Source of the DNA: an uncultured Chloroflexota bacterium
Lineage (GTDB): Bacteria > Chloroflexota > Limnocylindria > Limnocylindrales > CSP1-4
Assembly (NCBI GenBank): GCA_903924005.1
Contig: CAIXZV010000568.1
Span: forward strand, 1-14,030
Direction of reading: 5' to 3'
DNA length: 14,030 nucleotides
Shown: piece by piece, positions 1 to 5,715 of the stretch
Position numbering within the stretch: position 1 is the first letter of the stretch
Layout of the letters: each line of letters opens with the position of its first letter
Translations under genes and position numbers: made by a program
The notes under the pieces: generated by a model
The model's input: the letters and a program-made list of their open reading frames with translations, nothing else
What the model was told of the DNA's origin: nothing
Databases searched by the model: none

Positions 1-169
1 CCTTCGCTGCGCTGTAGCGCTCGCCGACGATCTGCCGCAGCAGGCGCTGGGCGGCGTACTCGCCGGCGTGTGCGCGGTCGAATACAGCAACCAGGTCCGG
101 ACGGTCGATGGCGAACTGCTGCACCCGCTCGTCATGAAACGACACGACAACTTCCCGCACCTCGGTCAC
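1..169 (-). CDS. Unknown protein, N-terminal part (cut by window edge)
   Basis: Only the first 56 residues are in the window, read from a GTG at 169 on the minus strand. They start VTEVREVVVSFHDERVQQ and run open to base 1. A GGAG lies 4 bases before the GTG, and a second GGGGAG lies further upstream. The peptide is charged and hydrophilic with a probable amphipathic helix at the end (EYAAQRLLRQIVGERY); no signal peptide or membrane segment is visible. I do not recognise the family. It follows the VapC-like gene on the same strand after a 56-base gap, so it may be co-transcribed with the toxin-antitoxin pair. Coding direction is supported by GC-rich third positions and the ribosome binding site; function is not inferred. 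Confidence 0.55.
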   Translation of the reverse strand, partial: MTEVREVVVSFHDERVQQFAIDRPDLVAVFDRAHAGEYAAQRLLRQIVGERYSAAK

Positions 170-191
170 TCCGCTCCGTTGCTCCCCAGAT

Positions 192-207
192 TGGCGCAAT
201 AGTGCCA
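192..207. other. Short hairpin between toxin gene and left-edge gene
   Basis: TGGCGC-AATA-GTGCCA forms a 6-base-pair stem (one G-T pair) with a 4-base loop, in the 56-base gap before the GTG at 169. No T-run follows on the minus strand, so it does not look like an intrinsic terminator. It could be a transcript-processing hairpin, an operator half-site pair or chance. Confidence 0.25.
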
Positions 208-225
208 CCAGCGGTTTGAGCGCTC

Positions 226-1035
226 CTACCGCAACCGGCCGCCGGGCTTGAAGTCCCCACGCAGCCAGCGAATGAAGAACATCGCGTGGCGGTGATACGT
301 GTCCACCGTGACCGCCTCAAGGCCAGCCAAGTCCAGAGCTCGGGCGTAGGCCGCCGCTTGAATCTCGAGTTCGGCGGCGCCGACGATGCCCTCCGGCACG
401 GGTCGTCCTGTCTCGCTCGATCCCCGCGGGCGATAGGCGCCCTGCCGCCAGTCAAGGAATCGCCGTGCGTAGTCCCAGTAGCTGTGGATGGCGTTGGGCC
501 GCATGCCGGCATCACGGCAGGCTCCGTCGTAATAGCCGAGCTCAGCGGCCAGATCGGCGTCCTCCCAGGACCCCCAGGTTGCTCCGTACCCTGCGCGTTC
601 CTCGGAGACCGTGCGGCGATCCGCAAACGGGTTCTCCACACGTACCGTGCCGTAGGCCGCGCCGTCTGCCAGATCCTCGGTCAACAGTCGCTTACAGCCT
701 GCCGCCTGGGCAGCCGCAACGATCAGGGCGTCCCAATACGAGAGCCGCCATACGCGGCTCCCAGCGATAGCCGCAGCGACGATGTCGGCGTCAATGGGGA
801 CTACTGCTAGCTCCCGCATCCGCGCCACCAGCGCTCCGGCGGTGTCCGGTGTGAGCACTGGGGACAGCTTCCGAGTGACGGTGTAGTAGAACTCCCCCAG
901 CACCTGGGCCGACAAGACCAGCGAGCGACCGCCAGCCGGCGTGAGCACAGCCCTCGCCCTGGCTTGCTTGACCGGGTCCGCGCCGTCTACCGCGTAGACC
1001 CAGACGTTGGTGTCAACGAAGGACGCGTCGGTCAT
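226..1035 (-). CDS. VapC-like PIN-domain toxin with duplicated C-terminal module
   Basis: This is a 269-residue protein. Residues 1-140 are a PIN ribonuclease domain. The N-terminal strand FVDTNVWVYA carries D8, then come E48 (SAQVLGEF), D102 (YWDALIVAAA) and the E120/D121 pair (LLTEDL), which are the acidic metal ligands expected of VapC nucleases. VapC toxins are usually about 130-140 residues, so residues 141-269 are an extra domain. It contains two alignable 35-residue units, 169-203 and 230-264, each with the pattern A-G-x5-(I/V)-x-(S/T)-Y-x6-F-(L/I)-x-W-x2-G-x-(Y/F)-x-P. The units resemble the helical core-binding (SAM-like) domain of tyrosine recombinases. The ATG at 1035 lies inside the antitoxin gene (23-base overlap), which indicates coupled translation. 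RNA cleavage is inferred from the family; the role of the C-terminal domain is unknown. Confidence 0.85.
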   Translation of the reverse strand: MTDASFVDTNVWVYAVDGADPVKQARARAVLTPAGGRSLVLSAQVLGEFYYTVTRKLSPVLTPDTAGALVARMRELAVVPIDADIVAAAIAGSRVWRLSYWDALIVAAAQAAGCKRLLTEDLADGAAYGTVRVENPFADRRTVSEERAGYGATWGSWEDADLAAELGYYDGACRDAGMRPNAIHSYWDYARRFLDWRQGAYRPRGSSETGRPVPEGIVGAAELEIQAAAYARALDLAGLEAVTVDTYHRHAMFFIRWLRGDFKPGGRLR

Positions 1036-1258
1036 ACAGCTCGTCTCGCGTCCAAGAGCGCCCGCCTTCTCCGCTGCTGGATGCAGTCGTCTCCGCCAGG
1101 TCCAAGAAGGCCGCCAGGGCCTCCGACGCAGGGTCAGGGCCCGCAAAGCGCTCGAGGTAGTCCCCGACCAGCGCGTTCACAGATGTCCCACGCTCAAGGG
1201 CGCGCAGCCGCGCCCTCCTGAGAACATCGTCCGCAAGGGTAACCGTCAAGTTCGCCAT
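1013..1258 (-). CDS. VapB-like ribbon-helix-helix antitoxin
   Basis: This 81-residue protein starts MANLTVTLADDVLRRARLRA. The N-terminal beta-strand (ANLTVTL), two helices and the G-T-S-V-N turn before ALVGDYLERF are the ribbon-helix-helix fold of VapB-type antitoxins. Such proteins dimerise to bind operator DNA and use the C-terminus to block the PIN toxin. The C-terminal RSWTRDELYDRRVLR has the W/basic/acidic character typical of the toxin-binding tail. Its end overlaps the start of the PIN toxin gene by 23 bases, the usual antitoxin-first order. The ATG at 1258 has no convincing ribosome binding site, but a possible -10 hexamer sits only 9 bases upstream, so a leaderless transcript is possible. 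Autoregulation is expected from the family and is not shown here. Confidence 0.85.
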   Translation of the reverse strand: MANLTVTLADDVLRRARLRALERGTSVNALVGDYLERFAGPDPASEALAAFLDLAETTASSSGEGGRSWTRDELYDRRVLR

Positions 1259-1267
1259 AATGTCGCC

Positions 1268-1273
1268 AGTGTA
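1268..1273 (-). promoter_or_regulatory. Possible -10 box of the antitoxin-toxin operon
   Basis: On the minus strand TACACT (4 or 5 of 6 consensus positions) lies 9 bases before the antitoxin ATG at 1258. No good -35 hexamer is seen at 16-18 bases. If real, transcription would begin at or next to the start codon, which fits the lack of a Shine-Dalgarno sequence. Confidence 0.3.
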
Positions 1274-1293
1274 GCACGGGTGTTCTCGGAAGA

Positions 1294-2226
1294 CTACTCC
1301 GCAGCACCAGTCCAGCACAGCACGCGCATCGCGCGAAGGGTGTTCCAGCGACCGGGGGTCACCTCCCCTGCCTCCATGGTGAGGTGCGCCTCGCCAGGCA
1401 GGACGTTCTGAAGCGGCCACCGCCCGTCGGCATCCCGCTGCCCGACGACAACCGCAAGCGCCTCGGTCACGCGCTCGTCCGGCGTGACGCCAGCGTCGCG
1501 CAGGTAGTCCAGCGCCCGCAGCACGTCGTAGTGGTACCAGTGCGGGAAGGACGACCGCAGCCAGGCCGGATTGATGACCTCGCCCGTGGACTTGCGCCGG
1601 AAGAGCCGGCGCTCCAGCAGGTACGCCTCACCACGGGCACGCCCAGCCGCGACGGCCGCAGACCCGTCGATGGCCCTCTCGTGCTCACGCAGACCTTCGA
1701 GCACGTTGAGCGTGGTCTCCATCGACGACACGGTTGAGCCGCGCTCCACATCGCAGTTCCAGCCGCCATCGGCCAGTTGCTCGCCAAGCAGCCGCTCAAC
1801 GAGGGGCGCCACATCCACGCCAAAGTACGCCCCGGTGGCCACCACGTTGCCGTTGATACACGGCTCAACTTCACCCGCGAAGAACGGGTTGGCGCTCCAC
1901 GCCTCCTGCCACGGGTGGCCGAGGCCCCAGGTGACACCTCCCCGCACGCGGTCGATAGCGCGCTGCACCTGCTCGCTCGCCGGGTCCAGACCCAGCCGAC
2001 GAAGCAGCTCCAGGGTATGCAACGTGTCCGTCCAGTCTTGGGACCAGGCGGACCCGCCCCAGGAGCAATCGGGCGCCTGCAGCGTCAGCAACCGTGCGCC
2101 CCAGCCCTCGGTGGCCACGTGTGCGCGCTCCCCAGCAACCACATGCGCTGGCGCGCCAGTCAGGTCGCGCATGACCTGCCAGCGGATGGACGGATCGGCG
2201 TCAAGCAGCCAGCCGGTGACGATCAT
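1294..2226 (-). CDS. Squalene-cyclase/prenyltransferase-like alpha-alpha toroid protein
   Basis: This 310-residue protein has repeated helical-pair structure and three QW-like motifs: QAPDCSW at 50-56, QLADGGW at 150-156, and Q263 to W270 in GQRDADGRW. These are the signature of the terpenoid-cyclase/protein-prenyltransferase toroid. The DxDD acid motif of squalene-hopene cyclases is absent, and the protein is about half a cyclase in length, so a cyclase reaction should not be assumed. Conserved-looking EPCINGN (C123) and WNCD (C158) may be functional. It has no signal peptide. The ATG at 2226 is chosen because GGGAG stands 8 bases upstream and the protein then opens MIVTGWLLDADPSIRWQ; an in-frame ATG at 2265 has no ribosome binding site and lies inside a palindrome. 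It ends 35 bases before the antitoxin gene on the same strand. Confidence 0.8.
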   Translation of the reverse strand: MIVTGWLLDADPSIRWQVMRDLTGAPAHVVAGERAHVATEGWGARLLTLQAPDCSWGGSAWSQDWTDTLHTLELLRRLGLDPASEQVQRAIDRVRGGVTWGLGHPWQEAWSANPFFAGEVEPCINGNVVATGAYFGVDVAPLVERLLGEQLADGGWNCDVERGSTVSSMETTLNVLEGLREHERAIDGSAAVAAGRARGEAYLLERRLFRRKSTGEVINPAWLRSSFPHWYHYDVLRALDYLRDAGVTPDERVTEALAVVVGQRDADGRWPLQNVLPGEAHLTMEAGEVTPGRWNTLRAMRVLCWTGAAE

Positions 2227-2257
2227 CTCTCGATCTCCCACGTCAACCCCAGCCTGC

Positions 2258-2275
2258 TGAGTCATGCCTGACTCA
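2258..2275. promoter_or_regulatory. TGAGTCA palindrome, candidate operator
   Basis: TGAGTCA-TGCC-TGACTCA is a perfect 7-base inverted repeat with a 4-base spacer, between the divergent toroid-protein gene and the exonuclease gene. A third TGAGTCA lies at 2353-2359, overlapping the candidate -10 of the exonuclease promoter. The palindrome is upstream of both genes only if the toroid gene starts at 2226. Its protein partner is unknown. Confidence 0.4.
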
Positions 2276-2324
2276 CAGGGACGTCCGCCCTGCGCGGTTC
2301 ACGCCTCAAACGCGACCAACCAGG

Positions 2325-2353
2325 TTCGACCTGAGCGTGCAACCTGCTGATAT
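2325..2353 (+). promoter_or_regulatory. Candidate promoter of the exonuclease gene
   Basis: TTCGAC (2325-2330) and TGATAT (2348-2353) are separated by 17 bases. Both hexamers are imperfect matches to the housekeeping consensus. The implied start near 2360 gives a leader of about 60 bases before the GTG at 2420. A TGAGTCA half-site overlaps the -10. Confidence 0.3.
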
Positions 2354-2419
2354 GAGTCAGAGGTGAATTGGCGGCCGACTCGCGGCACGCGCGCAGCCTA
2401 CCAATGCGACCATCAGGAC

Positions 2420-3295
2420 GTGCGCCGCCTCCTTGTCGTTGACTTTGCCAACATCGCCCACCGCGCCTACTTCGCCGGCAAGGGCAGGAACCAGACGGCG
2501 CCCGATGGCCGGCCCGTCTTCCTCGTGGCCACGTTTCTCCGCATGGTGCTGGCGCGGATCCGCGAAGAGCAGGTGACCCACGTCGCGCTCGCCTTCGAAA
2601 GCACCACGGGATCGCGCCGCCGCGACATCGATCCCGCCTACAAGCCGCGCAAGACCGAGGAGCCCGACGACCTGGCGCCGCAGATGCGTGATGCCAACAT
2701 CGCCGCCGGGCGCTTGGGCTGGGCCCGCTATCGCGCGGAGGGCTGGGAAGCCGATGACGCGATGGCCGTCATCGCCGATGCCGCCGTGGCCGCCGGATTT
2801 GACCAGGTGCTCCTCTTCACCGCGGACCAGGACCTGCTGGGCGCGGCCAGCGATCGGGTGACGGTTCTTCGGCCGATGTCCGGCGGCATCGTTGACCGTT
2901 ATGGCCCGGCCGACGTGGAGACGCGCAGCCCGTTTCGCGTGCCGCCAGTGCTGGTGGCCGACGTCAAGGCGCTCATCGGCGACAGCTCCGATGGCTACAC
3001 AGGCGTCCAGGGCATCGGCCCGGCGTCCGGGCCAGCGCTGATTGCCAAGTTCGGCTCGCTGGCTGCGCTGTACGAGAACATCGACTGGGTTGGGCCGCAG
3101 ACGGTCCGCAAGAAGCTGATTGCCGGGCGCGAGGACGCGTTCCGCTGCCATGACCTGGCAACCCTGCGGCGGGACGCTCCCCTCTCCCCCGCCTTCGATC
3201 CCGCTGCCGGGCGAGTTGGCCAGCACGATCCCGAACGGCTGGCCGCCTGGCTCACGGCGATGGGCCTCAGCGAGATCCTGCGCTCGGTCAGCTGA
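2420..3295 (+). CDS. 5'-3' exonuclease, FEN / Pol I N-terminal family
   Basis: This 291-residue flap-endonuclease-type enzyme matches the free-standing size of the DNA polymerase I N-terminal domain, with no polymerase attached. It is expected to remove 5' flaps or RNA primers. Visible motifs are D8 (LLVVDFANIAHRAYF), a YKPRK helical-arch segment at 74-78, E110-A-D112-D113 (WEADDAMAVIA), D136 and D138 (FTADQDLL), and GDSSDGYTGVQGIGPASG at 187-204, which holds further metal ligands and the helix-hairpin-helix DNA-binding loop. The Asp usually found in the AFD motif is E60 here (LAFES), a conservative change. The GTG at 2420 is chosen because homology to the family begins exactly there (MRRLLVVD). 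An in-frame GTG at 2363 would add 19 residues that do not look like the family. The gene ends 7 bases from the convergent haem-protein gene. Confidence 0.88.
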   Translation: MRRLLVVDFANIAHRAYFAGKGRNQTAPDGRPVFLVATFLRMVLARIREEQVTHVALAFESTTGSRRRDIDPAYKPRKTEEPDDLAPQMRDANIAAGRLGWARYRAEGWEADDAMAVIADAAVAAGFDQVLLFTADQDLLGAASDRVTVLRPMSGGIVDRYGPADVETRSPFRVPPVLVADVKALIGDSSDGYTGVQGIGPASGPALIAKFGSLAALYENIDWVGPQTVRKKLIAGREDAFRCHDLATLRRDAPLSPAFDPAAGRVGQHDPERLAAWLTAMGLSEILRSVS

Positions 3296-3302
3296 GGATT
3301 CG

Positions 3303-3737
3303 TCAGCCCCCGCTTCCGAGGGTCTTGGTGAGCCCGTCAATCAACTGCTGCTTCTCGGCATCTGTGAGGCGCGCCTCCGCGTGCATCAGCACGTAGTCCC
3401 AACTGGGCATCTCGCCGTTCTGGATCAGCCGTGCGAAGTGCTCCGCCTCCTGTCGCCCGCTGCCCCATGTGGAGAAGTCGAGCTTGTGCCGCCCCTCCGA
3501 CACATGCCGCGCCAGCAGCCAGGACACCGGCGCCACGTTGGAGTACCACGGGTACGCGGTCTCGTTGCTGTGACAGTCGAAGCAGGCGCGCACCGCAAGC
3601 GCTCGCGTCACCGGCGAGTCCCAGGCGGGCTCGCCAGTGACCGGCGGGTTGGTGTGGTCGCGTCCGTATGGCACCAGCTGGATCAGCAGAAAGCCCGTCA
3701 GCGCCAGCCCGATACCGCGCACCGCCCACTTGAGCAT
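3303..3737 (-). CDS. Membrane-anchored c-type haem-binding domain protein
   Basis: This 144-residue protein has an N-terminal membrane anchor or uncleaved signal (residues 5-23, VRGIGLALTGFLLIQLVPY). An extracytoplasmic haem-binding domain follows, with one CxxCH site, C52-F-D-C55-H56, in the sequence ACFDCHSNETAYPWYSN. This CFDCHSNET...PWYS pattern is characteristic of the haem-binding domain family PF14376. M110 (NGEMPSW) is a plausible axial ligand. The haem would be attached outside the membrane, so a role in electron transfer is inferred. The ATG at 3737 has GAGG 6 bases upstream; the in-frame ATG at 3749 has no usable site. No cytochrome c maturation genes or partner oxidoreductase are adjacent. 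It converges with the exonuclease gene, and no terminator separates them. Confidence 0.88.
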   Translation of the reverse strand: MLKWAVRGIGLALTGFLLIQLVPYGRDHTNPPVTGEPAWDSPVTRALAVRACFDCHSNETAYPWYSNVAPVSWLLARHVSEGRHKLDFSTWGSGRQEAEHFARLIQNGEMPSWDYVLMHAEARLTDAEKQQLIDGLTKTLGSGG

Positions 3738-3837
3738 CGACAACCTCATCCTGGCGTGCTCGGTTGCTCCGGCTACCAGCAGGATCGTCCGATGTAGGTG
3801 CCTGCCCGCGCCAGTGGCGAACGGCCCACCGCGTGCG

Positions 3838-3853
3838 TCGCGGCCGGCCGCGA
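3838..3853. repeat. Perfect 16-base GC palindrome
   Basis: TCGCGGCCGGCCGCGA is a perfect palindrome in the 126-base gap between two minus-strand genes, 11 bases past the stop of the 3864-4406 gene. No T-tract follows on the minus strand. It may act as a Rho-assisted terminator, a binding site or a chance product of high GC. Confidence 0.4.
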
Positions 3854-3863
3854 TTGGCCAACC

Positions 3864-4406
3864 CTACGTGAGGATCTCCCGCGCACGCTCCCCCGCTGGC
3901 GCCCACCGGACGAGGGGATCCGGGAGGTGCTCCACCGCCCCGCCCGCACTCATCACCTGCACGATCAGCGGCCAATTGACAAGCAGCGTGGTGGGCCAAT
4001 CGGCTGCGGCAACCGCTTCGGCCGGACCGATGACATGGGCGTCGGTCATGGCAATGAAGGTGCCGCGTCTGCGGTGGATCAAGAACGGGGTGGACCCTGG
4101 CGGCGAGTGCAGATCACCCACAACGGAGTAGGGACCAACCCGCACATCAACAAGGTCACTGCGATCCCGGACACGCCGGCCGACAGCGCCGCGCGGGCCA
4201 CCAGCCACAACGACACACAAGTCGGCGATGGGCACCTCAAGCGAGGGCACGACGAACTGGTGGCCATCATCGAGGCTTGTGAGGACGGCGTCGCGGATCG
4301 CAACATCGGCACCCTCATTCAGATGGTCGGCCAAACGCTCGGCGCCAAGCGCCAGGACGCCGCGGACGATGCAATCTGTTGCGAAGGCGGTCAGCGATAT
4401 CTCCAT
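3864..4406 (-). CDS. Unknown protein with apparent internal domain duplication
   Basis: This 180-residue soluble protein has no signal peptide or membrane segment. Residues about 5-70 (FATDCIVRGVLALGAERLAD ... QFVVPSLEVPIADLCVV) and about 95-160 (VRVGPYSVVGDLHSPPG ... TTLLVNWPLIVQV) look like two diverged copies of one small beta-rich domain. Each has a strand with V-x-G, a GxxRL- or FIHRR-like segment, a short 'TxLxD / xMTDAxV' strand and a final hydrophobic strand. The second copy resembles small DUF domains I associate with Chloroflexota and Actinomycetota (DUF6812-like), but I cannot confirm this. GGAGG lies 5 bases before the ATG at 4406, which fixes the start. It is the upstream gene of the haem protein on the minus strand, with a 126-base gap. 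Function is unknown. Confidence 0.7.
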   Translation of the reverse strand: MEISLTAFATDCIVRGVLALGAERLADHLNEGADVAIRDAVLTSLDDGHQFVVPSLEVPIADLCVVVAGGPRGAVGRRVRDRSDLVDVRVGPYSVVGDLHSPPGSTPFLIHRRRGTFIAMTDAHVIGPAEAVAAADWPTTLLVNWPLIVQVMSAGGAVEHLPDPLVRWAPAGERAREILT

Positions 4407-4514
4407 AGAGTCCTCCAAGGTCTACAGGGAGTTGCAGAAAGCCCCCAACGCTGCCGAGGGCCGGGTCTCCTGCGACCAGTTGCCCTGCGACATGGCCGAT
4501 ACGCTTGCCGTGGC

Positions 4515-4520
4515 TACAAT
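4515..4520 (+). promoter_or_regulatory. Candidate -10 box of the membrane protein/hydrolase operon
   Basis: TACAAT (5 of 6 consensus) lies 43 bases before the TTG at 4564, in the 157-base gap between divergent genes. A TG pair lies 2 bases upstream. No -35 of quality is visible. Confidence 0.35.
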
Positions 4521-4563
4521 CTTGCATCGAAGACCGCTTGGTTGCCAACAGGAGTCCCCACGC

Positions 4564-5013
4564 TTGAGCCGCGTCCACGTCCCCAAGAACCAGCTCATGC
4601 TCATCGCGGGCCTCGTCTGGTGCGCGGCCGGCAGCATGGTCACCATGATCGGCCTGCCGCTTGAGTTTGGCCTTGCGCCCCACGAGCTTGTGCTGATCCC
4701 GCTGGCGGTGGTCATCTTCCTCGCGTTCTACTTCATGGTCTTCTCCAAGCTTGTCCGGAAGCACACCGGCCGCATCCGGGCCAACCCCGCGGACAGGCTC
4801 CCCTTCTGGAACTTCTTCAACCTCCCGTCGTGGATTGTCATGTTCGTGATGATGGGCGGCGGCATGGCGCTGCGCTTCTCGCACGTGATGCCAGACGACA
4901 TGATCGCGTTCTTCTACAGCGGGCTTGGGATCGCGCTCTTCCTGTGCGGTGTCCGCTTCCTGAACGTCTTCGCCAACAAGACCGTGCTGGAGCCCATCCC
5001 GGCCGCCAACTGA
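4564..5013 (+). CDS. Four-helix integral membrane protein, function unknown
   Basis: This 149-residue protein has four hydrophobic segments at about 11-31 (LMLIAGLVWCAAGSMVTMIG), 41-62, 88-106 (PSWIVMFVMMGGGMALR) and 112-134. A basic loop (KLVRKHTGRI, 62-71) is followed by the aromatic patch FWNFFNLPSW. The order helix - KxHTxRI loop - FWxFF - MMGGG - FFYSGLG is shared with small conserved membrane proteins of unknown function in several bacterial phyla, as I recall them. The TTG start at 4564 is chosen because AGGAG stands 9 bases upstream and the protein then begins MSRVHVPKNQL; the first in-frame ATG (residue 12) would cut into the first helix. The next gene starts 12 bases after the stop, so the two are probably one operon. 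Confidence 0.75.
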   Translation: MSRVHVPKNQLMLIAGLVWCAAGSMVTMIGLPLEFGLAPHELVLIPLAVVIFLAFYFMVFSKLVRKHTGRIRANPADRLPFWNFFNLPSWIVMFVMMGGGMALRFSHVMPDDMIAFFYSGLGIALFLCGVRFLNVFANKTVLEPIPAAN

Positions 5014-5025
5014 AACGAGGCTGAA

Positions 5026-5607
5026 GTGGCCGAGGTCCTGCTGTTCCACCATGCGCTGGGGCTGACGCCGGGCATCACGGGCTTTGCGGACACGCTTCGC
5101 GCCGCCGGCCACACGGTCCACACGCCGGACCTGTTTGGCGGGCGGACCTTCGAGACGATCGACGCCGGCATGGCTCATGTCCAGGAGGTTGGCTTCGAGG
5201 CGATCCGCCAGAGCGGCGTCCGCTCAGCCGCCAGCCTGCCGGCAGATCTCGTCTACATCGGCTTCTCGCTTGGCGTCTTGTCCGCCCAGACGCTCGCCCA
5301 AACGAGGTCGGGCGCCCGCGGTGCGGTGCTCTGCTACTCATGTCTTCCGGTGAGCGGCGAGTGGGCCATCGGCCCGTGGCCTGACGCGGTGCCAGTCCAG
5401 ATCCACGGGATGGATGCAGATCCGTACTTTGTGGGCGAGGGCGACGTGGATGCAGCGCGCGACATCGTGGCCACAGCGGCCGATGCCGCGCTGTTCCTGT
5501 ACCGGGGCGACCAGCACTACTTTGCAGACAGCTCGCTGCCGTCCTATGACCCGGTGGCGACGGCACTGCTGACCGAGCGCGTGCTGGAGTTCCTCGCCCG
5601 CGCCTAA
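5026..5607 (+). CDS. Dienelactone hydrolase family alpha/beta hydrolase
   Basis: This is a 193-residue cytoplasmic alpha/beta hydrolase. It begins with AEVLLFHHALGLTPGI and has the family's conserved TPDLFGGRTF segment at 33-42. The nucleophile elbow is G79-F-S81-L-G83, where many dienelactone hydrolases have Cys and this subgroup has Ser. The acid is D132 (or D130) in HGMDADPYF and the general base is H164 in GDQHYFAD, so the triad is complete. Its substrate cannot be deduced; the family hydrolyses lactones and esters. The start is GTG at 5026 with GAGG 5 bases upstream. The 12-base spacing from the membrane-protein gene suggests co-transcription. GC-rich direct repeats follow immediately after the stop. 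Confidence 0.87.
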   Translation: MAEVLLFHHALGLTPGITGFADTLRAAGHTVHTPDLFGGRTFETIDAGMAHVQEVGFEAIRQSGVRSAASLPADLVYIGFSLGVLSAQTLAQTRSGARGAVLCYSCLPVSGEWAIGPWPDAVPVQIHGMDADPYFVGEGDVDAARDIVATAADAALFLYRGDQHYFADSSLPSYDPVATALLTERVLEFLARA

Positions 5608-5608
5608 C

Positions 5609-5648
5609 ACGGGCCGTCCGGCCGAGTTGGATACGGGCCGTCCGGCCG
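5609..5648 (+). repeat. Two direct copies of a 16-base GC repeat
   Basis: ACGGGCCGTCCGGCCG occurs at 5609-5624 and again at 5633-5648, a 24-base period, just after the hydrolase stop. Each copy can fold a small GGCC/GGCC hairpin. The gap up to rocD at 5716 otherwise holds no gene. It may act as a termination or processing element, or may simply be a recent duplication. Confidence 0.6.
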
Positions 5649-5715
5649 GACCACGTCTGTCGCACCCGTGCGAACATCGGCAGCACCCAGCACCGCACAC
5701 CCCGGGGTTGACCGC

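Noticed and set aside
2357..3340. Long open frame on the minus strand opposite the exonuclease
   Set aside because: It has no family resemblance, its composition is that of an antisense shadow in GC-rich DNA, and the plus strand encodes a complete 5'-3' exonuclease with all motifs.
4315..5178. Long minus-strand open frame rich in His/Glu/Arg
   Set aside because: It is the antisense of the four-helix membrane protein and the hydrolase start, with no start signal or recognisable domain.
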